Origin: Kosmotogaceae bacterium UBA1373
GTDB taxonomy: Bacteria > Thermotogota > Thermotogae > Petrotogales > Kosmotogaceae
Length of the DNA stretch: 11,398 bases
Assembly: GCA_002305955.1 (NCBI GenBank)
Contig: DBRH01000031.1
Span: forward strand, 606 to 12,003
Reading direction: 5' to 3'
The position numbers and the translations under genes are program-made. The notes below the pieces were generated by a model that did not search any database, was not told where the DNA came from, and saw only the letters and a list, made by a program, of their open reading frames with translations. Of the stretch, positions 1-6,645 are shown piece by piece. Each line of letters opens with the position of its first letter. The stretch's first letter is position 1.

Positions 1-15
1 TGTCGAAAGCGAACC

Positions 16-1026
16 TCACATATTGGAATCTATCGCTTCGAACCTCTCGAACATATAGTTAATGTAACCCTTCACATAGGATGCGGTTTCTCTGAGAATC
101 TCCACGGTCATTTTATCCAGTTTTTCTGTCTTGCCTGCCTTAACGAGTTCGTCGAAATAGCTCTTTCCTAGCCAGACTATTTCTTCCGTCTCGAGTTCGT
201 CCTTCATGAGATGCTTCAGTTCATAATAGACGGGATTCAACTTTCCTCTCGAGAAGCCTCTCAGATCGACGGCTGCCTGTTTCGGACTCTTTATGGTCTT
301 CGCCGGGACTTCGTCTATGGCCTTGACCAGTGGCCCATACTGTCCCCAGAGCAGGTAGCCGCCGTAGAAGTCGTAAGCGAAGTGATACTTGGCAAAGACG
401 GTCTGCCATTTGTCCATGTTGAACGGCAGCTTCAGCAGTTCGAATAAAGGCGCGGGGAAAGTATGAAAGGGCTGCCCGACATCTTCAAGGTAATGCATCG
501 CCCTGGCCATAAACCTGTAAGCCCAGTAGTGATCTCCCCTGCCGTAGGCCAGTTCGGAAAGGTCGCTGAAATACTGTACCATGTCGGTAACCTCTCCAAC
601 CCTAATAAAGCACAGCAACCTGTATTCCATATGACGGATGCCCTGACTGTCTCCCAGGAGTTTCTCAATCCCCTCCATAGGCAGTCCTTTGTCCATACCC
701 ATGTCCGGTTCATAAGCATAAACGGAAAGAATCTGCCACACAGGGGCGGTATTGTTCACCGGCTCGGGATTGGGAAAGACCGGAATGAAGAGATCGATAT
801 CTTCCTCCGGCATGTAGTTTTTACCCAGATAATCGTAGAACCCGGTTATTGCGGGATTGTAGGGATGGGTATCCACATCGGCGTATGTATAGGGCGTTAT
901 TTGCACATATTCTTCTAAAGGCAAGGAAAACCTCGAGACTATCGTATAGGTCAGTGCATCGTGCCCGGACCAGGCAAATCCCAGAGCGGCTAACATGATA
1001 AATAAAAATAAGATCGCCTTTTTCAT
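16..1026 (-). CDS. Secreted zinc-dependent phospholipase C / S1-P1 nuclease-like protein
   Basis: A 336-aa protein. The start at 1026 is chosen because GGAGGTG lies 8 nt upstream and the signal peptide MKKAILFLFIMLAALGFA begins there; an in-frame ATG at 1047 has no such site. Predicted cleavage after Ala18 leaves Trp19 as the mature N-terminus, followed by Gly-His. In the PLC/P1 nuclease family an N-terminal Trp is itself a zinc ligand. The family core is visible as H178-x3-D182-x5-H188 (HYLEDVGQPFH) and then H215-x3-D219, the same spacing as H118/D122/H128 and H142/E146 of Bacillus cereus PLC; His54 in a THPYNP segment may be another ligand. Family members cut phospholipids or single-stranded nucleic acids outside the cytoplasm; substrate cannot be told here. 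It is transcribed divergently from the hydrolase operon. The family call is firm, the activity is inferred. Confidence 0.85.
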   Translation of the reverse strand: MKKAILFLFIMLAALGFAWSGHDALTYTIVSRFSLPLEEYVQITPYTYADVDTHPYNPAITGFYDYLGKNYMPEEDIDLFIPVFPNPEPVNNTAPVWQILSVYAYEPDMGMDKGLPMEGIEKLLGDSQGIRHMEYRLLCFIRVGEVTDMVQYFSDLSELAYGRGDHYWAYRFMARAMHYLEDVGQPFHTFPAPLFELLKLPFNMDKWQTVFAKYHFAYDFYGGYLLWGQYGPLVKAIDEVPAKTIKSPKQAAVDLRGFSRGKLNPVYYELKHLMKDELETEEIVWLGKSYFDELVKAGKTEKLDKMTVEILRETASYVKGYINYMFERFEAIDSNM

Positions 1027-1229
1027 AATCAACACCTCCGGATTCATAATAGCAGAAGGATAGAGTTTTTTTGCTTAAAACTCCGGGTTCACTGCAAATA
1101 GTTGGTTTTAGCGGAGAGTGATGTGCACTTTTGTGAGTCTATCAAATTGAAGCCCCGTTTGTTTTTGTACGATACAATGGTTGTATCTGCTAGTATTTCA
1201 GATAGAATCTTTCAAGGGAGGTGATCGGA

Positions 1230-2483
1230 ATGTCTTCGAATGAAGGGAGAGAAATTGCCGGGGTTTTTCGAGGTTCATTTGCCATCCGGGGATTCGAAGA
1301 TATAGAGTTCAACTTTCAACTCTTGAGGTCGCTTGGAGCGGTTTCCTACGGTGGAGGAACGGTCGGCGAGATACTATCGATCGTGCCGGCTATAAGACCT
1401 GAAGAGCCCGAAACCTGGGTGACACAGTTCAAGGATCTGGCCATCAGGGCAAAGAAACTGGGGCTGGATCTCATGCAAAAGGGCAGAATGAAGAGCGCCC
1501 ACGAAGCTTTTTTGAGGGCTTCAAGCTATTTCAGGGCCGCCGAATATTACGGAGACCCGAGGGACTCAAAAAACAGATATATAGGTATGGAGAGCAGAGA
1601 TTGTTTCATATACGCCTTCAGAACGGCAAATCTCGAGTTTGAAGCCGTCAGGATACCTTACGGAGACGATTTCATTCCCGCGTACTGGATCTCGCCGCTT
1701 ACACAAAGCTCTCAGACAAAAAAGAGAACCATCATGATGATGAGCGGCTTCGATGGAACCTCCGAAGAGATGTATTTCCAGAGCGGGGCCGCGGCACTGA
1801 ACAGGGGTTACTCGTTGTTGCTTTTTGACGGGCCGGGTCAGGTGGGTATGAGGAGATTCTCTACCGAAACGCCTTTCAGAGCGGATTTCGAAGTGGCCGT
1901 GGCGAAAGTGGTAGATTATCTGCTCTCGCGTGGCGACGTTGATCCCTCGAAGATCGCCCTTTACGGTATAAGCCTCGGTGGATATTTTTCGCTGCGCGCG
2001 GCGGCTCATGAACCTCGAATCAAGGCCTTGATCTCAAATTCACCCATAACGGACATCTACAAATACATGATCGGCGTGGCCGGCGAAGGGGCCATGAACT
2101 CATCACAGGACATAGGGCTCGACTATATCGACGAAATCCCAGCGGAGTATCTGAGCAAGGGTAAGAAGCTCCAGATTCTCAATATCATTCTGCGTTACGG
2201 AGAGAGGTCGATGTTCGCAGCCTTCGAGAGAATGAAGGAGTTCACCGTTGGCGAGGCGATAAAGAACATACGCGCACCCTTCCTTGGAATGGTAAGCCAG
2301 GGCGAGGGACTCGGCGCAATGGGACAGGCAGAGGAAGCCGTCAAAGGCGTTTCCGGACCTTCGAGCCTGAGAGTCTTCACAAAGGACGAGGGGGCGGACT
2401 CTCACTGCCAGCTCACCAATCTCCCCCTCTCCAACGCCGTCCTTCTCGACTGGCTGGATGAAGTCTTCGGAGTCAGGTCGTGA
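1230..2483 (+). CDS. Alpha/beta hydrolase, FrsA / DUF1100-like
   Basis: A 417-aa protein. ATG 1230 is used; the GTG nine bases upstream lies inside the GGGAGGTGAT ribosome site and cannot be the start. The first ~140 residues are mostly helical, with FRAAEYYGD at about 101-109, as in 2,6-dihydroxypseudooxynicotine hydrolase and FrsA-type proteins. The hydrolase fold then begins: an oxyanion-type turn (SGFDGTSEE, about 172-180), LLLFDGPGQ (~197-205), the nucleophile elbow GISLGG with Ser248, and a C-terminal His392 (DSHCQLTN) before the closing helix DWLDEVF. At the usual acid site (G-E-x-D after the late strand) the sequence reads SQGEGLGAMGQ, so the normal Asp is not obvious. The substrate is unknown; relatives act on C-C, ester or amide bonds. 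It overlaps the downstream racemase by 4 bp, so the two are probably translated together. A possible weak -10 (TACAAT, 1173-1178) lacks a good -35. Confidence 0.85.
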   Translation: MSSNEGREIAGVFRGSFAIRGFEDIEFNFQLLRSLGAVSYGGGTVGEILSIVPAIRPEEPETWVTQFKDLAIRAKKLGLDLMQKGRMKSAHEAFLRASSYFRAAEYYGDPRDSKNRYIGMESRDCFIYAFRTANLEFEAVRIPYGDDFIPAYWISPLTQSSQTKKRTIMMMSGFDGTSEEMYFQSGAAALNRGYSLLLFDGPGQVGMRRFSTETPFRADFEVAVAKVVDYLLSRGDVDPSKIALYGISLGGYFSLRAAAHEPRIKALISNSPITDIYKYMIGVAGEGAMNSSQDIGLDYIDEIPAEYLSKGKKLQILNIILRYGERSMFAAFERMKEFTVGEAIKNIRAPFLGMVSQGEGLGAMGQAEEAVKGVSGPSSLRVFTKDEGADSHCQLTNLPLSNAVLLDWLDEVFGVRS

Positions 2484-3175
2484 AGAGGATCGGACTGCTG
2501 GGAGGCATGAGCTGGGAATCTTCGTTGGAGTACTACCGGTTGCTCAATGAAGCCGTCAAAGAGAGACTTGGCAGTCTCAACTCGGCCGATTGCGTGATGG
2601 TCTCTATCGACTTCCAGCCGGTGGCCGATATGATGAAGCTCAACAACTGGAAAGGGATCGCCCGTGTTCTTGAGGATGTATCGAGAGATTTGAAGAGAGC
2701 CGGCGCCGACTTTCTGGTGATATGTACCAATACGATGCACCTGCTGGTCAGGGAGATTGAAGATGCGTCGGGATTGAAAGTCCTTCAAATCGGGGAAGCC
2801 GTTGCGGAGAGAATAACCGCGGCCGGCCTCAAGACCGTCGGACTCCTCGGGACGCGCTTCACCATGGAGAGGAGTTATTACCGCAACACTCTCGGCAGAC
2901 ACGGGATCGAAGTGATCGTTCCTCAAGAGCGAGACAGGGAGAGTGTGGACAGGATAATCTTCCAGGAGCTCTGCAGGGGAATCTTCACTGAAGAGTCCAG
3001 AGAGAGCTATAGATCGATAATCTCGAAACTCCAGAGTGAAGGAGCCAGCGGAGTGGTGCTAGGTTGTACCGAGATACCACTACTCATAAAGCAGTCCGAC
3101 GTCGAGATTCCCGTTTTCGACACCACGGCGATTCACGCGGCTGCAGCGGTGGAGTTCGCGCTTGCGGACAATTGA
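2480..3175 (+). CDS. Aspartate/glutamate racemase family protein
   Basis: A 231-aa cytosolic enzyme of the cofactor-independent racemase superfamily. The start is GTG 2480, overlapping the hydrolase stop (GTGA), with GGAG a few bases upstream. The first strand IGLLGGMSWESS begins at residue 4, so later Met codons would cut off the fold. Both catalytic cysteines are present: Cys82 in ICTNTMH and Cys196 in LGCTEIPLL. These are the two acid/base residues that move the alpha proton in aspartate racemase, and GGMSWES plus TNTMH are typical of the aspartate-racemase (YgeA-like) branch rather than MurI. Length is normal for the branch (about 230 aa). Members include broad-range amino-acid racemases and some that act on hydantoins or maleate, so the exact substrate is open. 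Its coupling to a hydrolase suggests joint work on one small molecule. Confidence 0.9.
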   Translation: MKRIGLLGGMSWESSLEYYRLLNEAVKERLGSLNSADCVMVSIDFQPVADMMKLNNWKGIARVLEDVSRDLKRAGADFLVICTNTMHLLVREIEDASGLKVLQIGEAVAERITAAGLKTVGLLGTRFTMERSYYRNTLGRHGIEVIVPQERDRESVDRIIFQELCRGIFTEESRESYRSIISKLQSEGASGVVLGCTEIPLLIKQSDVEIPVFDTTAIHAAAAVEFALADN

Positions 3176-3219
3176 ATTTGCAAGTCTCTCCTGAAGAGAA
3201 GAAGCAGAATCTAGTAACC

Positions 3220-3225
3220 TATAAT
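3220..3225 (+). promoter_or_regulatory. Possible -10 element for the ankyrin gene
   Basis: A perfect TATAAT lies 33 bases upstream of the ankyrin start and 20 bases before its AAAGGAGG ribosome site. I see no convincing -35 hexamer at 16-18 bp spacing, so this is tentative. It would give the ankyrin gene a promoter separate from the hydrolase/racemase operon, which ends at 3175. Confidence 0.35.
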
Positions 3226-3258
3226 GTAGTACTGTCTAATACAAAGGAGGTAAAACTT

Positions 3259-4806
3259 ATGAGAAGAACTCTCCTGCTTACGCTGGTCATATTGCTTGTA
3301 TCTGCTATGGGCCTGGCCAGTGTTTACAGCAACGCATCCAGCAACAACCTTGAGGGAGTAAAGGAAGATCTCAAAAGTGGTGGCAATATAAACGAACTGG
3401 GCTATAACAACAAATCGGCTCTCATGACGGCCGTCGATTACGGCTATGCTGAAATCGCCAGATTTCTCATCGAATCCGGTGCAGATATTTTTCTGATAGA
3501 CAACGATGGATTCACTGCCCTGCATTACGCTGCCAGAAAAGGACTGACGGAGATCGCGAAACTACTCGTCGAAAGAGGTGCCGAGATCGACAAGTACCCC
3601 GACAGTTCAAAATTTTACGCCGGTTATACCCCACTGATACTCGCCTGCGACAGTTCGAGGGACGATAAGACTCTTGAAGTAGTTAAGTACCTCGTAGAAA
3701 AGGGAGCGAACCTGGAGAAGGTCGAGTTCGCTTTCAAATCCCCGCTGACGGCAGCTGTCTTTGCAAAATCCACAAATACGATAAGGTTTTTGCTCGAGAG
3801 CGGTGCCAATCCGAACAACGCGCTCAACGACGGTAGAACGCCACTGTATCTTGCCATATCGGAAGGGTTACCCTTCGAGGCCGTGGATGTTCTTCTGGCA
3901 AAAGGCGCGGATGTATCGCTGGGAACTGAGTACTATACTCCCCTGGGGCTGGCCGTTTCGAAGTCTAACCATGATGTCACCAAAAGATTGATAGACTTCG
4001 GCGCCGACTATTTGAAAGTCGATTCTCTGGGTAACACCATACTGCACAACGCTGCACGCAGCGGCTCGACTAAGAATATAGAGCTGTTTGTCGGGTTGGG
4101 AATCGATATCAACTCCATAAACATGGAGGGAGATACGCCCCTTCACATCGCAGCCGAGCGTGAATACTTCCGCAATGTCGAACTCCTGATATCGCTCGGG
4201 GCCGATGTTCTGGCAAAGAACAACAACGGATATCTACCGCTGCATATACATCTGGCTGTATATAAAGAGAGCAAAGATACTATCGAATTGCTCCTTTCGA
4301 AGGGAGTGAGTATAAACCAGAACGAGGTCGAGTTCGGATTTTCGCCGCTACACCTCGCCGCAGGGAATGGCATGCTTGAGATGGTTAAATTCCTTGTTGA
4401 GAAGGGCGCCGACATATCCATCCAGGCGGATAAAAAGATCGCGCCCCTGCACATGGCTGTGGGAAGATACGGTAAAGTCGAGGTTATCGATTACTTGCTG
4501 GAGAAGGGGGCGAATATAAATGTCGAGGACGAAGACGGCAAAACTCCCATCTTCTACGCAGTTATTGAGAAAAACCTCGAGGCTGCTTCTCATCTGGCAG
4601 AGAGAGGGGCCGATATAAACCATGTGGATTTACTTGGAATGACGACCGCACATTATGCCGTTCAAGACAAGTGGGACGGTATAGAAATGTTGAAGATCCT
4701 TCGCCAGTTCGGAGTACCTGTGAATATAAAGGATAATAGCGGAAAGATGCCCGAAGATTACGCCGCCTCTGAAGAGATAAAGGAGTTCCTGAGATCTCTC
4801 TACTGA
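3259..4806 (+). CDS. Exported ankyrin-repeat protein
   Basis: A 515-aa protein. ATG 3259 is chosen because AAAGGAGG sits 8 nt upstream and a signal peptide (MRRTLLLTLVILLVSAMGLA) starts there; the open frame running back to 3064 merely overlaps the racemase gene. After an N-terminal capping helix (about 24-50) the protein is a continuous solenoid of about 13 ankyrin repeats plus a partial C-terminal one (about 51-515). The hallmarks recur every ~33 residues: G-x-TPLH-x-AA, then L-L-E-x-GAD/N-I-N. Examples are GFTALHYAARKG, GDTPLHIAAER and FSPLHLAAGNG. Repeats 2, 3 and 9 carry 2-5 extra residues. There is no catalytic domain and no second membrane segment, so it is likely a periplasmic or outer-surface protein-binding scaffold. 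Partner and role are unknown. It may have its own promoter. The call is certain at family level only. Confidence 0.93.
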   Translation: MRRTLLLTLVILLVSAMGLASVYSNASSNNLEGVKEDLKSGGNINELGYNNKSALMTAVDYGYAEIARFLIESGADIFLIDNDGFTALHYAARKGLTEIAKLLVERGAEIDKYPDSSKFYAGYTPLILACDSSRDDKTLEVVKYLVEKGANLEKVEFAFKSPLTAAVFAKSTNTIRFLLESGANPNNALNDGRTPLYLAISEGLPFEAVDVLLAKGADVSLGTEYYTPLGLAVSKSNHDVTKRLIDFGADYLKVDSLGNTILHNAARSGSTKNIELFVGLGIDINSINMEGDTPLHIAAEREYFRNVELLISLGADVLAKNNNGYLPLHIHLAVYKESKDTIELLLSKGVSINQNEVEFGFSPLHLAAGNGMLEMVKFLVEKGADISIQADKKIAPLHMAVGRYGKVEVIDYLLEKGANINVEDEDGKTPIFYAVIEKNLEAASHLAERGADINHVDLLGMTTAHYAVQDKWDGIEMLKILRQFGVPVNIKDNSGKMPEDYAASEEIKEFLRSLY

Positions 4807-4888
4807 GTGTGGCGGGTTTTACGTTCGAACGAAAGTAATTCAAAAGAACTGGAGAGCAGGAAGAGCCGTCCTTGGGAAACCTGAGGCT

Positions 4889-4966
4889 AGAGGTAAGAGG
4901 CGAGAGGCTGGAAGGTCGATAAGATCTCGACTTTCTTACCTCTGACCTCTCCCCCTCTTACCTCTG
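4889..4966. repeat. Compound inverted/direct repeat, intergenic
   Basis: AGAGGTAAGAGGCGAGAGG (4889-4907) is an almost exact reverse complement of 4946-4965, with one extra base and one substitution. Inside lies a second hairpin: GAAGGTCGA (4911-4919) and TCGACTTTC (4927-4935) form 9 pairs including one G-T, around a 7-base loop. TCTTACCTCTG also occurs twice in direct orientation (4934-4944 and 4956-4966), so the left arm could pair with either copy. There is no T-tract, so it is not a typical intrinsic terminator. It may be a dispersed, MITE- or REP-like intergenic repeat; copy number cannot be seen here. Confidence 0.7.
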
Positions 4967-4987
4967 TTTAGAGACAGACGAGATTAG

Positions 4988-5012
4988 ATCCCGTATAAGA
5001 ACACTACGGGAT
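4988..5012. repeat. Perfect 8-bp palindrome with 9-base loop
   Basis: ATCCCGTA (4988-4995) and TACGGGAT (5005-5012) are exact reverse complements around the loop TAAGAACAC. The element lies between the convergent ankyrin and eda genes and has no T-run on either strand. It may be a transcript-end stem-loop, a protein site, or one unit of a repeat family. Bases 5013-5063 hold nothing I recognise. Confidence 0.6.
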
Positions 5013-5063
5013 GACACCAAGGGAACATTTCAGGGCTGGCTTCTCACGGCCAAAGCGAGAGAG

Positions 5064-5672
5064 TCATGACTGAAGATCCTTGATTTTTTGAGAATACTGT
5101 CTGGCCTTTTCCTCTATCTGTAAGGGCGTTCCCTTCGTGAGGTCGGAGCCGATTCCGACAGCTGCAGTGCCGGCTTCGAACCATAGATTAATATTGTCCA
5201 GACTGACGCCGCCTGAGACCACACATCGGGCCTCCGGGAAGGGACCTCTGAGAGACTTCACGAACGCCGGTGTGAGAACGTCTCCCGGGAAAACCTTCAC
5301 CATCGAGAGTCCGAGGCCGGTTGCCTTTACGTACTCCGTGGGAGTCATTATTCCAGGAAGATAAAGAACCTCCATCGCCCTGGAGTGTATCGCGAGCTCT
5401 TCAGAGAGATGGGGACTGACCACGTATCTCGCGCCGCTGCGGATGGCAAGGTCGAACTGTCCGTCCGTAAGGACCGTTCCGGCCCCAACGTAAGCCTCCG
5501 GAAGCTCCCGCGAGATGATCGATATAGCTTTTTCCGCATCGGGTACAGTGAAGGTTATTTCGAGTATTTTTATACCTCCACGATAGCAACTCCTGGCGAT
5601 CTCTACACAGCGGTCCACTGAATCGCTTCTGATCACGGCCATTATTTTTTCCGATTGTATTATCTCTTTCAT
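5064..5672 (-). CDS. eda: 2-dehydro-3-deoxy-phosphogluconate (KDPG) aldolase
   Basis: A 202-aa class I aldolase that splits 2-keto-3-deoxy-6-phosphogluconate into pyruvate and glyceraldehyde-3-phosphate, the last step of the Entner-Doudoroff and uronate pathways. Visible signatures: MAVIR with Arg15, LEITFTVPD with general base Glu38, VGAGTVLT, SPHLSEE, PGIMTPTE, the Schiff-base lysine Lys126 in MVKVFPG, and the phosphate-binding VSGGVSLDN and VGIGSDL loops. Length is normal. The start at 5672 is favoured by GGAGG five bases upstream. An in-frame ATG at 5693 overlaps the previous gene's stop (ATGA) and would give 209 aa; T. maritima KDPG aldolase as I recall it has a similar short N-terminal extension, so that start is possible. 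It is the last gene of the operon that begins with the solute-binding protein. Some homologues act on KDPGal, so sugar preference is not certain. Confidence 0.93.
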   Translation of the reverse strand: MKEIIQSEKIMAVIRSDSVDRCVEIARSCYRGGIKILEITFTVPDAEKAISIISRELPEAYVGAGTVLTDGQFDLAIRSGARYVVSPHLSEELAIHSRAMEVLYLPGIMTPTEYVKATGLGLSMVKVFPGDVLTPAFVKSLRGPFPEARCVVSGGVSLDNINLWFEAGTAAVGIGSDLTKGTPLQIEEKARQYSQKIKDLQS

Positions 5673-5689
5673 GCTCTCCTCCATTTTCT

Positions 5690-6613
5690 TCATAGAACAA
5701 TTCTTCCAAAGTTCTTCAAAGTCTCGAGTACCCTGAGAGTGAGGATTGCGACCCATTCGTCCCACGCAGGAGCGAGGTCTCCGTCGTAAATGCTCTTCGA
5801 CCATGTGGGTTTGATTCTGCCGTTGCTCTGAAGAGTCTGTACGTAGCAGTCGAGGTTCTTCTCTATAAGTGCGCCATCGATGCCGAAGGTTCTGTCCGGC
5901 CCGGTGGCAAAATCGAGGGGCCGCGCCGTGTACTCGCTTTTCCACTCATCCTCGTCACAGCAGGTGAGACTGTTCACCGCCTGAACGATTTTATCCTCGA
6001 GCCTGCCGGCCCTCTCCATATCGAGCTGATGATGGAGTCTCTCGAAGCAGAAAATTTCGTGGAAGGAACCGAATTCCTTCATTCCGTTCAGGTATTCGAT
6101 GGCTTTCTCGATCAGCGCATCCACATTCAGAGACGTGTACTCCCTATAGCGATGCAGGTAACCTATGATTTCAGCCGTTGGGTTGCCCCAGTTTATATCT
6201 ATCGACGACATGCCCTTTTCGCTGTCGAAATGCCACCAGGGCGCATGGGGAAAATCGTTAACGCTCTCCGGCACAGATAACCAGCCCATTCTGCCGGGTA
6301 TGAAGGTCTTCTCCAGATATTCTACGGCCCTGGAAATCATTTCCCGCTTGGCGGTGCTGTCGTAACCGAGTTTTGTGATAATCTGAAAGGCTACCGATGT
6401 TGCCATCGGTGAGGAGTATGGAAGTCTGAAGTCCGGTTCGAGTGCGTTTCCAAAGCCACCGTCTTCGTTCTGGTATCTGGATAGCTCCTCGATCACCTTC
6501 TCGCCCGAATCATCTTCGTACAGATAGGAGAACAGCTTTTCTTCAAGATCTCTGCCGTAATCCTGCATGAAATACTTGATCTTCCAGAGATCTTCTTTTC
6601 TCAATACAAGCAA
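5690..6613 (-). CDS. Alpha/alpha-toroid (prenyltransferase-like) protein, function unknown
   Basis: A 307-aa soluble protein without signal peptide. I choose TTG 6613 because AAAGGAGGG ends 8 nt upstream of it. ATG 6661 would add 16 residues and overlap the binding-protein gene by 16 bp, and has no ribosome site. The segment YQNEDGGFGN (about 47-56) followed by EPDFRLPYSSPMATS (59-73) resembles the QxxDGGFG turns of terpene-cyclase/prenyltransferase toroids, and the rest is rich in amphipathic helices (for example AVEYLEKTF and AIEYLNGM). The DxDD or DDxxD motifs of real cyclases and synthases are not seen, so a carbohydrate-related or binding role is as likely as prenyl chemistry. Its place between a solute-binding protein and KDPG aldolase points to sugar-acid or glycan metabolism, by inference only. 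Confidence 0.75.
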   Translation of the reverse strand: MLVLRKEDLWKIKYFMQDYGRDLEEKLFSYLYEDDSGEKVIEELSRYQNEDGGFGNALEPDFRLPYSSPMATSVAFQIITKLGYDSTAKREMISRAVEYLEKTFIPGRMGWLSVPESVNDFPHAPWWHFDSEKGMSSIDINWGNPTAEIIGYLHRYREYTSLNVDALIEKAIEYLNGMKEFGSFHEIFCFERLHHQLDMERAGRLEDKIVQAVNSLTCCDEDEWKSEYTARPLDFATGPDRTFGIDGALIEKNLDCYVQTLQSNGRIKPTWSKSIYDGDLAPAWDEWVAILTLRVLETLKNFGRIVL

Positions 6614-6620
6614 TTTTTCG

Positions 6621-6629
6621 CCCTCCTTT
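6621..6629 (-). promoter_or_regulatory. Ribosome site that fixes a TTG start
   Basis: The minus strand reads AAAGGAGGG here, then 8 bases, then TTG (6613). It is in the 32-base gap after the binding-protein stop and is the only good ribosome site for the toroid gene. It therefore argues for a TTG start over the longer ATG reading. Confidence 0.7.
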
Positions 6630-6645
6630 GGTTTCCGGAAATCGT

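Noticed and set aside
463..918. 151-aa plus-strand frame inside the phospholipase-like gene
   Set aside because: It is the shadow of a gene with clear family motifs on the other strand; no ribosome site.
3064..3258. N-terminal extension of the ankyrin ORF
   Set aside because: It overlaps the racemase in another frame and precedes a strong ribosome site and signal peptide, so it is not translated as part of this protein.
5673..5945. Long N-terminal extension of the KDPG aldolase frame
   Set aside because: It lies antiparallel-free but within the toroid gene in another frame, is Arg-rich without family similarity, and the aldolase fold begins near residue 1 of the shorter form.
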